In this document: in pieces, positions 38,000 to 50,528 of the stretch
How positions within the stretch are numbered: position 1 is the first letter of the stretch
Layout: every line of letters begins with the position of its first letter
Source: Euwallacea fornicatus
Lineage: Eukaryota; Arthropoda; Insecta; Coleoptera; Curculionidae
DNA length: 64,000 nt
Reading direction: 5' to 3'
NCBI RefSeq assembly: GCF_040115645.1
Contig: NC_089543.1
Location: 62,001 to 126,000, forward strand
The notes under the pieces: generated by a model
Seen by the model: the letters and a program-made list of their open reading frames with translations, nothing else
Database searches by the model: none
What the model was told of the DNA's origin: nothing
Program-made: the position numbers and the translations under genes

Positions 38000-40900
38000 C
38001 CCTTTATTTATTAATATGAAAAATTATCATTGTCCTTGTGCTGTTTTTTTATTAAAAAATAACTATTACGATCAATCATAATGGAGTAATTAGAAGCCGA
38101 GAAAAAGTGTATTAATGAAATTTTATGAAAATTTTTTATTGCAAGATATACATACACAGGGGCCATCTAGCCTATCGTGTGACGTTAATTAATAATCCCT
38201 TAGGCAGCGATATCAAACACGTGGGTGGACATTGAAAAATATTTAGATGACCTCAGAAAAACACATCGTGTCTCAATAATCCTTCCTTTTTCGAAATTAG
38301 AGGTAATTTTTGAGACTATCTATTTTGATCGTATCACCATTAGAAAAGTAACAATTGTTCATTACTTACTTTATTTTTAATTTCGTACGATATAAAAAAA
38401 ATTTTTAAATGTGAACTAATTTACGACACTGGAAAAAAATGTGATATAATTCAATATGAGAAAATGTTCCTATATATAGATTAATTAAAGAAAAAATTAA
38501 GATGTCTTTTTATTATTTAAAAAAATAAAGAATTGTCAAGCATGTTCCGAGATATCGACTACAGCCACTAAATGACATTTCAACGATAGTTCTGAAATAA
38601 TCGTAGCTACCAAACATAGTGGGTTGCAAATGAGCAACTTTGTATTTCATTTTGCTTTACCGTGCATGGGGTAAGAAAATATTTTTATGTCGATATCGAT
38701 TTGTGGCATTGATTCTGGAAAAAACGGGCTTTTTTATTCATTAAAATTAGCCAAGAAATATCCGAAATACGAACTCATGAAAATTACGAAAAAATATGCA
38801 ATTCTGATTATTTTAATGAGTATATATAGTCCAAAATTATACTTCTATAGAAAAAGTGCTCATTGCATCTGCTAAATATTTCTGCCCAAGTGCTCCATGG
38901 TGTCCATCAACGTGTTAAGAAATGGCTAATTATACAAATATTAAGAAACAAATTAAAACAATTCCTTTAAGGCTAAGGGAGTTTTTTGCACAAAGAACAA
39001 CATGGTAATCTCATCGAAACCTTTGTTTAATAATGAGGCTATTTTGAGGCACTCAAACACTATATTTGCTTTAACAAGAGGTTTCCCATAATTAATCGAA
39101 ATTCTTGTATTGAGCCAAAACCTAGTTATTTTATAATTCTGACAAGAAGTATTGCAAGAGTAATGCGCAATGAGAAGGTATCTTGTAATATTTCGAAACT
39201 CTCATTAGTTTACTTTGATCACTTGCCAAATAGAAATGTGCCAGCTTAACAGTTTCTTGTTATAGATTTGACAGTAATGATTATTCGATGTTGAAAACCC
39301 AATGTTCAATGCAAGAGACACAAAGGAATCAGAAAGCACTAAAAAGACGACGTAAATGACCTACAAAATACCTTGTCATTGTCATTGCGTGTTCAGCACA
39401 TATTACGGTTTGTTATTTTGGTTTCCCGTATCAACTGGAGGGTGACACTTGCATGCTAACTAAAATCATCCTGTATAGAGATTTTGTGCTTATGCTCCAC
39501 CGAGAAAAGACTGATCTTACGTTAATTCAAATAGGTTTAATAGTTTGAACAGAATGAGTGTTTGCTACTGGATCAAATATGCCTGCTTTGAAATCTAGAA
39601 AGTTGAACATTCTTTCTAATACACAAACCATTGGCAGCTGTTTATTAATCCGGCAATATAAGTTGCAAATATTATTTTAAACTGTCAATGTTTAACAAAA
39701 TTAATTTTGTATAGTTCATATTTAAATTCATAATTTTACAGATTCGAAATTCGTTATACTATTTCTTAAGTAACATGGTATTTTTAGCATTTTTGCAATT
39801 TATATATCTAATTACTGGCACGCTCTTTGGATTTTTTTTCTATAGTAATAGTACATCTAAAGAAGGCACAAGTTTCTGAACACGTTCAGTAGAAAGCATT
39901 CATTATAAGGTCCACAGATTTCTCTGGTTCCTTGGTAACAAACCGATCAGACACATTTTAGAAATATAGTTTAGTAGGGGCTGCTTAAGCTTTAAATTTT
40001 GCATGAACATTCAAGGCTTCCCAATTTTCACTGCCCGTACTCATAGTGACTTCTCTTTCTTACCTTGCAGAGGTGAAATAATTACATAACCCACAGATAA
40101 AATGAAAGTTAGATAGTTTTAGAGCTAACCAATAGTTGATAGGCATTAAAGTATTAAATGTCTCATTGGTAAGTTCCTTATCGAGACAATTAATATTTCC
40201 AGAAAGGCATCTTTAAAGTAGGAAGGGATGGTTTCTGATATTTCAAACCTTTCGTTAGTTTTCGCACCGCTTTATGATGGGTCTTTCCGTCCCTTCTGTA
40301 ATTAGTATAGGCTCTGTAAATAAACGTTTTATATTCTTGGTTCCTGTGTTAAGTTTGACCTCTTAGAAGGTGTGTTATTTTAAGTTTTGTACCTTGTGAT
40401 ATTATTTAAAAGAGGTATTATCTTTTGTTTTGTCTTTGTCCTTTCTGTAAAGCAGTAGAAGGGACTGTTTGTTCCTTACAAGTTTTATTTATTGTTTTAA
40501 ATGTAGACTATCTTTAAGTAAATTGCGCATTATGCAGGCAACTATTCAAAATGATTTTCAGCCATATGCTTGTTCGACTTAAAAAAAAACTTTACTTTAA
40601 TTAATGTTAGTGTAGAAGTGAATTTTTCTTATTTAATTTAACGAAAGCCGAACTTTAAAGAATTAAAGTGAGTAATTCTTAAATAATCTACATACGTTTG
40701 TGTCATATTTAATTGCTAAAATAAACACTCAAGTATCAAGTTTACAATAATTGGCCCGATGTGCATACGGTTATCCCCTAGCATTTATTGCCAAGAAATT
40801 TGTGCACATTAAAATAATATTTTCCATGGGTGGAGTCTACATTTAATCCTACTTATTGGACCAGTTTAATTGTCTTATTAATAAGTATTATTTTTCTTTT

Positions 40901-41820
40901 TATGTACGTAGCCATTATAAATTGGGCTGCCTCATTTATATGTGGGATATATCCTTAAGATAACAAATAGTTGATTTCCGATCGCAAGCTTTAAAGTTTC
41001 AGGTGTTATCTTGAATTCCGGATGTAGACCCGGACATTGTACAACTTATATTTTAATTCCTTTTACTTTAAGTTACTGTAATGAATGTGCTCTATTTATT
41101 TAAATCGTACGCATGTGGATGTGGATTGAATGTCTATTAGAATAATTTAAGTATCTGTTATTCTAAATTAGCCAAAACTACAGTACCTCCCAAAAACCAA
41201 AAAAAAGATTGATGTGAAATGTGCAATAGTGGTCTCTGTTTTTTTAATAAACGAACCAGACACGTAAGATACCCAAAAATACAAGAAATGCTGTATGTAT
41301 CACATCATTTTTTTTAACCGTAATCCCAAAATTGTTTAATCACAAAAGTGTTGTTACTTTTGTTTTCACACATACACACTCCGATTACATAGTATTATCA
41401 TTGTGATGACTTATATTTTTGTCTCAAATAAACTACTCTACTGAATCATACTCTTAGATTTTTTTCTTTTTAGTTTTACAATAAACACTATACATGTTAC
41501 ACGAAATGTGCATGTAGTCGCAATTTTTTGTATCCTTGTGAATAGCATGGTATCTACATATTTTATTATTTTCGTTCAGGTGCAATATTTCAAAGTTAAG
41601 CATATTTTGCTGGTAAAACTCCTAAGAAGTGTATTCAGGGTTTAGATGGCAATTCCTTGACATATGCCGTTAATTAATTACATTCATAGCTAAATTATGC
41701 AAGTCATTATGAATTTTTTGAATTAACAATGATTCTGCCTACTGTTTACTCAAGTACGTGAATTTTGCTCTAATAATATAATTAATTCCGTGTTTCAGCG
41801 AATTGTGTCTAAGGTTCCAA
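38000..41820. other. Intergenic, no gene seen
   Basis: About 3.8 kb of AT-rich DNA. The longest frame (38687-38875) has no recognisable content. A mariner-end-like CATCCTGTATAGAG near 39470 has no partner that I could find. Confidence 0.5.
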
Positions 41821-42125
41821 AACTGCAATATTCCAACATTAAATAACAAGGTACATAGATGTTTTTCAAGAGGATATTATCTATCTATATTGTATATTCA
41901 TGGTTAAGTATAGCTCTTTGATGAGGTGAACTGGCGTAAAAAATTGATATTAAAATTACTTTGCTATACATAAACCGCAGTATCCCAACATTATTTAATA
42001 TTCTTGATATTTTTTAAGTGGATACTATCTATCTATTTCTGTTGTATATTTATGGTCTAGTGATTCGTCGTTTGATAAAGTGAACTGACGTAAAAAAATT
42101 CAAAACCAAATTTTACTGTATGTTT
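41821..42125. repeat. Two-copy tandem duplication, period about 152 bp
   Basis: Copy 1 starts AACTGCAATATTCCAACATT at 41821; copy 2 starts AACCGCAGTATCCCAACATT at 41973. Both continue through TATCTATCTAT, TTGTATATT.ATGGT, TTTGAT.A.GTGAACTG.CGTAAAAAA and ACTTTGCTATACAT / ATTTTACTGTATGT in the same order. The copies have diverged by substitutions and small indels. The block ends where the GC-richer region upstream of the first G6PD start begins. Confidence 0.8.
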
Positions 42126-42397
42126 TCAAACGTCATGTCGCAGTTGAGGACCACTTAATATTTTATCGGTTGATGCGCGAAAGGGTACGGCAAGATCACC
42201 AGTGTCATACCTGTTTTCGAATCTTTCGCAGACGTATATTAGAAGACTGTTCATCAGCGCGTCGTTAGTTTTTTGCTCCCAAGATTTCGTTATATGCGCG
42301 GATTTAAAAAAAATATAAATATATACACACTTATATTTTTTATAAGTCGTAAGGTGACTTTTAATTACCGTCAAGATGTATAATCAAACTACTGGTC
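42126..42397 (+). promoter_or_regulatory. Candidate upstream promoter and alternative first exon of G6PD
   Basis: The GC content rises at 42126-42300 compared with the flanks, as at an insect promoter or 5' UTR. ATG at 42376-42378 opens MYNQTTG, and after seven codons and one base a strong donor GTAAGT follows at 42398. Joined to the G6PD exon starting at 43345, the frame continues correctly (MYNQTTGQNSEV). The downstream start at 43232 has the same phase, so the two first exons are interchangeable. Drosophila Zw is known to have alternative 5' exons; use here is inference. Confidence 0.5.
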
Positions 42398-43231
42398 GTA
42401 AGTATTTTAAACATAGGTCTGTGAAGAAGTAAAGACCAAATCGTTTTTACTTTTTAGACAATAATATAATTCGGTGGTGGTTGCAATTAAATTTTTTCGA
42501 CTTAAATATTATTCTGTATTTACTGCTTTCGAAACTTGTGCTTTATGTGATCGAAGAAATTCAATCTCCGGAAATATTTGGGCGCATCTAAGAAAAGTAG
42601 CTTAACCACCTGTTACATGTAAAGATGTCTTTAAAATTTGCTCCGAAAACTCCGATTATAGAGCATTTAAAATTTTTAATAGTTTATGTTTATTATTTAC
42701 ATGACTTTTAAAAAGTCCTGGGTCGATACTCATATATTAATTTTGGTTCTACTTTACTTCTGTCAATGAAATAATTTGCGTTCAATTTAATACCACCGAG
42801 GCCATTTAACCTGGGACTACATAATTACTTTTAGCGAGAATGCCTGGTTGCCTACGCACGGAAATCTCGAATTCAGTTTTTTTTTTAAATCTCGTGGTCA
42901 GTAAAATTCGGCAGCCCTTTGGTAATTATGGTGCAAAGTTGTGAAAATTGCTCTTTAAAAAATTTTAAGTTTTGTCGTAAGTTTATTTAAAAGTCATATA
43001 TCCATTTTTTTTATATTAATTGGCGGGAAATTTTAAACCTTCTTCGCTTCATGCCATGGTCTGATACCTAACCTAACCTTGAACTAATCAAAATTGTAAT
43101 TAAAGTGTGTTATTGAGAATAGAATGAAAGTCATCAGATTAATTCACCATCAGAACCTTTTCTAATTTCATGCCGGTAACGTAAAGCAATAATCATTCCC
43201 TATTCTCATTCCTTTTGTTCCTAGTTTTAAT

Positions 43232-46200
43232 ATGTCTTCTCGTCGCATACTGGAATGCTACGACGGTATATTTCCCATGTTTTGTTTATTTAATCTTTAT
43301 TTAATTAAGACATTCACTGAATGTTGTTATTTTTGCTATTGTAGAAAACTCGGAGGTATGTCTGGCTTTGTACAGAAAATCTTTGAAGTCTATTGACTTG
43401 GCTCGTGAAGGAACTCATTTCGATGGACAACATCCCCACATTTTTGTTACTTTGGGAGCATCAGTAAGTCCTCATTTGACTACTCCTACAGGTCCAATTT
43501 TATTACACAGTAATTAACAGGATATAGGAGTTTCTATTTACATTACTGCATTTATCCACTTACTGTCTTCATTGGTAAACTAAGGCCAATTGGGATCCTT
43601 CTTAGTTATTTCTGCCTGTGCACTGCTAAATTTTACAAAAGCTAGCTTCAAGGCCGCAAATCGTATATAATATTCATTTCTTCTATGATATTTCAATAAA
43701 TTTTCTTTATAAAATAATAATATTTTTAGCATAAATTATAATTTAATGTATTAATAGAGGAGTTATATAGAAAAATAGAAAATCCCAAAATTTAAGTAAC
43801 TTTGATCTTATAAATATCTTAGGGGCCAAAGTTTTATTTTGCTATTAGTAGTAGTAATAGTTTATGTTGGTTCAAGGTCAAATTACTAGTGTGCTGTTAA
43901 TAGTTAATAGTTTCAAAAATAAAATCCTGTACCTGAGACATATCCACATATAAACACTTCAATACCACAGAAGTATTGATGCTCATATCGATAGTGATGC
44001 TAAATGAGAAGTATTAATACCAAAAAAGAATGTGACTGCAATAGTCCGAAAATAGTTGTTATTTTCCTCAAAGATGAAATGTATTTTATTAATTGATAAT
44101 ATTAATTTCACAACCAAGTAGGTAACTTTTGGTAATATTTTATAGATAGTGCGCCAGGTGGTAGGGTCAAAGAAAAATAACAATAACTGGATAGACTAGA
44201 TTACAGTAATGGCAAATAATAGTCCAGAACTTTTTAGTGTCTCTCTGAATGTACTATTAGTTTATACAAAAACTAGTTTCCATCTTAACTAAAAGTCTGC
44301 CCAATATGGCTTCATTTAAATGTTTATATGTATGTAAATTGGCCTGCAGTTTAATGGGTATCTTTTATTTAACATTATATTATATATTCAGTATCCAAGC
44401 AGTCATTACCAAAATAAGAAAATTGCAAGCAACAAGAGAAAGATTAAGTCTTAAATATATATATAACATATTTTATACATATAATTGTTATTTATATACA
44501 TTTGTTATCTATTATTCAGTTGTTGGGTTTAACTACACAAAGTCAACCACACGCTATCATTTTGATAACTAATTAAGTCTCCATACAAACATTTTCTTTT
44601 CTTAGTCCTCACACATATGTTAATATATTTTTTTTATTTTTAAGGGTGATCTAGCTCGTAAAAAAATCTACCCAACATTATGGTGGCTCTACAGAGATAA
44701 CTTGCTACCATCCAATACTCACTTTATTGGATATGCTAGAAGTAACACTACAATAGAAGAAATAAGATCAAAATGCGAGCCTTATATGAAAATAAAAAAA
44801 GGCGAAGAAAAGTTGCTTGACGAATTTTGGAGTTTGAATTATTATATTGCTGGAAAATATGATGTTCGAAGTGACTTTGAGAAATTAAACCAAGAGATAA
44901 GCCAATATGAGAAAGGACCAGTAGCAAATAGATTGTTTTATTTAGCTTTGCCTCCGTCTGTTTTTGAAGATGTTACCATTTTGATCAAGAATACTTGTAT
45001 GGCTGAACGGTAAGTTTGATTTAAAAATCAATTACAAAACTTTGAAGCAGGAGTATATTGTAGAGGTTGGACAAGAGTTATTATAGAGAAGCCCTTCGGA
45101 CGTGATTCGGCCAGTTCCCAAAAGCTATCTGATCATTTATCTTCCTTGTTTACAGAACATCAAATTTACCGTATTGATCATTATTTAGGCAAAGAAATGG
45201 TACAAAACCTCATGACTTTAAGGTTTGGCAACCGTATTTTTGGACCAACTTGGAATAGAGATAATATTGCTTCCATTCAAATAACATTCAAAGAACCTTT
45301 TGGTACTCAAGGGAGGGGAGGTTATTTTGATGAATTTGGTATAATAAGGGACATTATGCAGAACCACTTATTGCAGATTTTGACTTTAGTGGCTATGGAA
45401 AAACCAGCCACTATTCATCCTGATGATATAAGAGATGAAAAGGTTATTAATTCAAACATAAATGGCGTTATTAGTAGTTTGGATAAATTTCAGGTTAAAG
45501 TATTGAAAAGCGTTAAAACTTTGGCTTTGAATGATGTTGTATTGGGGCAATATGTGGGTAATCCTCAGGGAGATGGAGAAGCTAAAACTGGATATCTTGA
45601 CGACCCCACAGTGCCTCCTGGCTCAATCACACCTACTTATGCAGCTGCTGTCCTTAGAATAAACAATGAAAGGTGGGACGGGGTGCCTTTTATTTTAAAA
45701 TGTGGCAAGGGTAAGAAATTTCTCCAGCATTAATTGTAATATTAGTAAACAAAATATTTTCAGCACTAAATGAAAGGAAAGCTGAAGTGAGAATTCAATT
45801 TGAGGACGTTCCCGGTGATATTTTTGATGGTAAAGCTAAACGAAACGAGCTTGTTATTAGGGTACAGCCAGGAGAGGCTTTGTATGTAAAACTTATGGTT
45901 AAAACGCCAGGAATGGCTTTTGATATGGAAGAAACAGAGCTTGACCTCACTTACGATCATCGATACGAGGTAATTACACTATTCATTGAATTCATGTATT
46001 TATACAAGTTGTATTATATTAGCATATCAAATTGCCTGATGCCTACGAACGTTTAATTCTTGACGTTTTTTGCGGCTCTCAAATGCACTTCGTCAGGTCT
46101 GATGAACTTAGCGAGGCATGGAGAATATTTACGCCTTTGCTTCATCAAATAGAAACTGAACTAATTCAACCCATTTCGTATATCTATGGTAGCCGAGGGC

Positions 46201-46280
46201 CTAAAGAGGCCGATGAGTTATTGAAGAAACATAATTACAATTATACAGGCTCTTACAAATGGTACAAATCCAACAAATGA
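43232..46280 (+). CDS. Zw: Glucose-6-phosphate 1-dehydrogenase
   Basis: Cytosolic enzyme that oxidises glucose 6-phosphate with NADP+ to 6-phosphogluconolactone, the first step of the oxidative pentose phosphate pathway and a main NADPH source. Exons: 43232-43265, 43345-43463, 44645-45009, 45064-45442, 45494-45710, 45764-45969, 46023-46280, giving 525 residues (Drosophila Zw 524). The NADP-binding GASGDLA is at about 49-55 and is split by the intron after Ser51. The substrate-binding RIDHYLGKE is at 209-217. EKPFGRD, FKEPFGTQGRGGYFDEFGII, GQY.GNPQG and PDAYERLILDVFCG follow in family order. The 51-nt intron at 45443-45493 has no stop in frame, so unspliced reading would insert 17 residues into a conserved segment (DEK|VKVLKS). 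An alternative first exon lies at 42376-42397. Identity is certain; choice of first exon is open. Confidence 0.96.
43464..44644 (+). other. G6PD intron 2 (1.2 kb)
   Basis: AT-rich intron that interrupts the NADP-binding motif between Ser and Gly (GAS|GDLA). No exon, repeat or transposon was recognised in it. The preceding intron (43266-43344, or 42398-43344 for the upstream start) also shows nothing further. Confidence 0.65.
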
Positions 46281-47978
46281 AGAGGAATTTTGTAACAGGG
46301 TATATACAATCTTTATACATTCCCCTTTTATGCATTTTTATATTGAAAAATTTTACTGTTGTTAATGGTTTAGGTCTTTTACTTCCAAATATTGGGAGGG
46401 TTTTAAATGAAAACACTTCGTTTTGTTTTTGGAGGTTTTATTTTATGAACTTAAGTTAGTTTAATCCCAATAATTCCTATAGTAGCATGTCCCAAAAATC
46501 CTAACCTCCTGAAATCATCGAATTTATTTTAGTAACAGAAAGCGCAAATAAGATTTAACAGCTTTTATTGTTACATAGCCTTAACATCGGTCAGTCAGTA
46601 GACGGTCTTATCGTAGACACTCAAAGCCAATTTATTAACTCCCATATTTATAACTCTAGAATTTTCTTTGGAAAATATGTGTTATTTTTGAGAAGTTGAA
46701 AGAAAGGAAAGTTCTTGTTAAATTGTTGGCGTTAAGCGGATAAATACTTTCACATCGAATATTTACGCTGCAAATATAAATTAAAAACAAGAGGCAGTTG
46801 TACTGTCATTTTCTTTTCGTTTTATCCTCTAACTTTTCGCCCCTGGTAATCTCACTTTTTAACTATATGATTAAGCCACATCTGCCTACCAGGTTTAATA
46901 ATTATTTGAGTCCTAAGGCATCTATGATGTTTTGATTGTTAAGGCGTGTTATTGAACTAATATTGTGTTATCAATCTTTATATGGTTAATGTAATTGGCG
47001 ATCTGAGCAGTTTGTTGCAGAAAGTATTAATATATATAGGAATATAATACATTATGATAATAATAAGGAAACACATTTTTTTAAATATATTTATTTTATG
47101 AAAGATCAATCACTTACATTTAGAAAATGGACGGAGTCTTTTCATATATATCACACCACAACCGGTAAAGTCTTTTGAGTGGAGAACTTGACAAAGAATT
47201 ACTTAAATAATATAAGTTACGTTTTAACAAAAAACCTGCGCTTTACACATTACCGTTTGGACAAGGAATTTGCCAAATTGCTGATAGTTTGAGAGCATGT
47301 AAATAATAAAAACCGGCCGCGTGAAATATAAACTAGGTCACAGAAAATTGGGCAATACAATACCTAATTTGGAAGTAATACAAATAGGGTATTAGAGACG
47401 TTTTGAACATGTTTAGAGTGACTCGTATATCGAGTTGCTGTAGTTGGTTTCGTGTTCGATTTTCTGCGATCTAATTTACCTTCCACTTCACGGCTTTTTA
47501 TTTTCTACATGCTATTACTTTGTTTTTGAACCTAGATAAATGTTCCTTACAACGAGTTCGATACCATGATTAGAAACACTCTGCGTTTACGGACGTTATA
47601 CATAGTTTGCGAGAATCGTCAATCTATCCAGGACCGATCACGAATTGCCTGTCGAAGCAAACTCATGAGTAATTGTAATCCTAATAAAATTCTTTCTCAA
47701 AAATATCTGATTGATAAACTACCTACATACACTCGATTCTATACTTTGATGGCTCTACTATTATTCTCAACATTATCATGAGTATAAACAAAGTTAATTA
47801 CATTTTTGTTCCCAAAATCAGGAACCTTAACTCCTCTAAAGATTTGGCAGTCATAAAAATATATAAATCTCAAATAGATACCACAGAATGATGCACAAAC
47901 ATGAGTGTAGATACATATTTGTCTTGATATACTGTTTGTTTATGCACCAATATTAAAAGCTCAGATTTAAAAACACTA
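46281..47978. other. Intergenic between convergent G6PD and ABHD8-like genes
   Basis: About 1.7 kb holding the 3' UTRs of two convergent genes. The open frame at 47566-47781 has no recognisable domain. No repeat or transposon was recognised. Confidence 0.5.
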
Positions 47979-49730
47979 TCAAGTCCACATTTCTAAAAAG
48001 CAACTAATCATATGAGTAAGATGTTCGGGAGATTCAAGCATCGCCATGTATCCTGCATCTGGTATTAACTCCAGAAATGATCGTGGAATTGTCTAAAACA
48101 AATTTTGACCTGCAGTGTCAATTGAAAACTTGAACGGTAATTTATTCAAGTAGCTTGACATCACTTTAAAGGTATCAAATGACCAAGAAAATTATAGTTT
48201 AGTATTTAAATACCGATCTCTAATCTCAATTTTTATATTTATATCACACTTGTGGGAACATTGAATAAGTTCTTTCCTTACCCTTTCCATCTCACATTCT
48301 TGGACTAACGTCACACTTTTGTCTTGTAAACCATGTACAAGCAAAGTAGGGGCTAGGATTCGTCTATGGAATGATGCATCTCCCTCTGGCCAATACTGCC
48401 CTTGAATTAAGAACTCTCGCAAGTGTGGTGGCACTGTAGATTCTTCCTCAAAAAACTTGAAGTTTTTGCCTCGTGAGGAGTAAAAGAAACTTCTAAGAGA
48501 TATACTAATGATTCTCCTATTACAAAAAGTTATTAATAATTTACCTCTTCAAACCACAATACATAAATGGATAACATAAATTGTGTGCCCACCCATATGG
48601 AGATATATCATTCATATCAGCAGGTGGTGCTAAGGGCGTTGGACCTCCTCCACTAATTAAAATTAATTGTGCTATTCTTGTTGCTCTATTAGGATATAAG
48701 GCTGTAATAAGACTGCATCTGCAATTTACAAGCTGTTATTTGGAATGCAATTAACTAATGTATGTTGCATACCCATAAGAATGACCAATAAGGATACATT
48801 TCCTCTTATCATCCTTTTTCATAAAATAATCAAACACTGACATAATTTGGCTTAAAATGTTTGTGAACTGATACAAACTAGCTTTATTAGGAGCTGAACT
48901 AAAGCCATGCCCAAGTAAATCAGGTGCAACAACTTCAAAACCATTAAAAGAAAGATTGTGCATAAGTATATTCCAAATGTCAGCTGTTGTTCCCAAGCCA
49001 TGAATTAACATTATCAGAGGTTTAAGCCTATTATGAACACATCTCTTTAGGTTTGAGGGACTAGAAGTTCTGGATATTTTTCCATTTGATTTTCTGAGGT
49101 GACTTCTATGTGCAAATGCAGAATCTATTTCTGATTTTTCATATGCAAAATTATCGACTCCTTCGGAATGGCCGTTTTTCAAACATTCATTAAAGGCCTC
49201 ATTTAATGAATGTTCTACTAACTGCTCCGCAAATTTTTCTAATTTTTCTATTGTACTGTTTTCAGATGCTATATGTATGCTAAAAATTTATATATATGGT
49301 TTTGATAATGAAAAATGTGTAAAAATATGGATGTGACTTACCTCCCATTATCAAAAGGAATGTGTTTTTGAAGTGATGATCCATTAAAGTTATTTGAATT
49401 CCTATGTGATCTCCTGATTGAACTTCTGAATGAACAACTGCAAAAGGTATTCCTCAAAGGTTTATTCTTCATGAACCAATATTCATCAGATACAGAGCTT
49501 CTTTTTGAGGCATCTTGAGTCATTAGTAATGATTGCCTTACTTTCTCTGGGGTCAGATGTATTACTCGAATTTTAATCTTCGATTCAATTGAAATGATCT
49601 CACTGTCCTTTGGGGGTATTGGATCAGAGGGATGGATGCGATTTACTGATGTTAAAGCTCCAAATACTGCCCTCCAGGTATTTGCCACTTTGGGAAGACA
49701 TCCCTTTGTTGATGAGCTTGCCTCCTCCAT
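47979..49730 (-). CDS. ABHD8-like alpha/beta hydrolase
   Basis: Alpha/beta hydrolase fold protein of the ABHD8 family, whose physiological substrate is poorly known. Exons in transcript order: 49730-49342, 49279-48773, 48718-48545, 48516-48282, 48092-47979, giving 472 residues. The start is the ATG at 49728-49730. An unstructured N-terminal part of about 190 residues precedes the hydrolase core. Core landmarks: oxyanion HGLGTTADIW, PDLLGHGFSSAP, nucleophile elbow GHSYG with Ser297 (codon for the last Gly split by an intron), GGGPTAL-like GGGPTPL, the family signature GQYWPEGD, and acid HGLQD with Asp422. The usual catalytic His in the final motif (x-G-S/G-H-M...E.PE) is Tyr450 here (DAGYMAMLESPE), from TAC in the genome. 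Its start faces that of ACAT2 800 bp away. Confidence 0.9.
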
Positions 49731-50528
49731 CACTTTTGTTTACTGTTATGTCACACCCATAGTACTGCTTTAAATTGCCTCAATAAAGGACCCGGTGGAA
49801 AACAACCTACACATATTTGAATGTAATATGTTTTAATTAATGTTGGGAGCTTTTAACTGTAATAAGTTCCGTTCCACTCATTTCTCAGCAGTCCATATGC
49901 ACTTTTGTATTAAGTAGCTTATCTGCAGGAGGGTGATGTTATATTCATTGAAAAAATATACAAATGTAATGTGATAATAAATTATTGATTCAAATATATA
50001 CTTATTTGATCATTTTCAGGATATATTTTTGTATTTCCATTTTTCTTTTGCAGTTTTGTTGTTTACCAATTTTGGGACAAGATTTAGTATTTGATTTGAC
50101 AATAAGGTCGTAGTTCAGTTGACATTTAAATGAATTTGACAAATGATTCATGAAAGTCGTATGAGAACGTGCTACCCTATTATCTTTTCTCTTTTCGTAT
50201 CTTGTTTATGTAGACAAGGACTAAGAGATGTTCAAGTGATCATTGACAGTTCTTTTTGTTAAATCAGAATACCCTTCAATAACGAGATTTGAAATGAACC
50301 AATCAAATGATAGCAATTTTATTTTCCAGTTGAATGGCCACTTTTACTTTCGATGTTTTGCTTTCTCTCGAAAATGAGGTTATTAGAATTATCGGTGATG
50401 ACAATACTCGAAAGTAAATACAAATTGGAGAAAATATTTTAACTTCATAACCTTTCAGTACTAGGTTGTACCGTTACGAGTAACTACTTCACTTTTTTAT
50501 ACAGTATTATAATAAAAAATATTCCAAT
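49731..50528. promoter_or_regulatory. Shared upstream region, ABHD8-like / ACAT2
   Basis: The start codons of two divergent genes are 798 bp apart, so both promoters and 5' UTRs lie here, possibly as a bidirectional promoter. No TATA box or initiator is clear enough to place a start site. Confidence 0.4.

Noticed and set aside
44306..44572. Plus-strand frame inside G6PD intron 2
   Set aside because: Tyr/Ile-rich translation of AT-rich intron; the flanking exons join in the middle of the conserved NADP motif without it.
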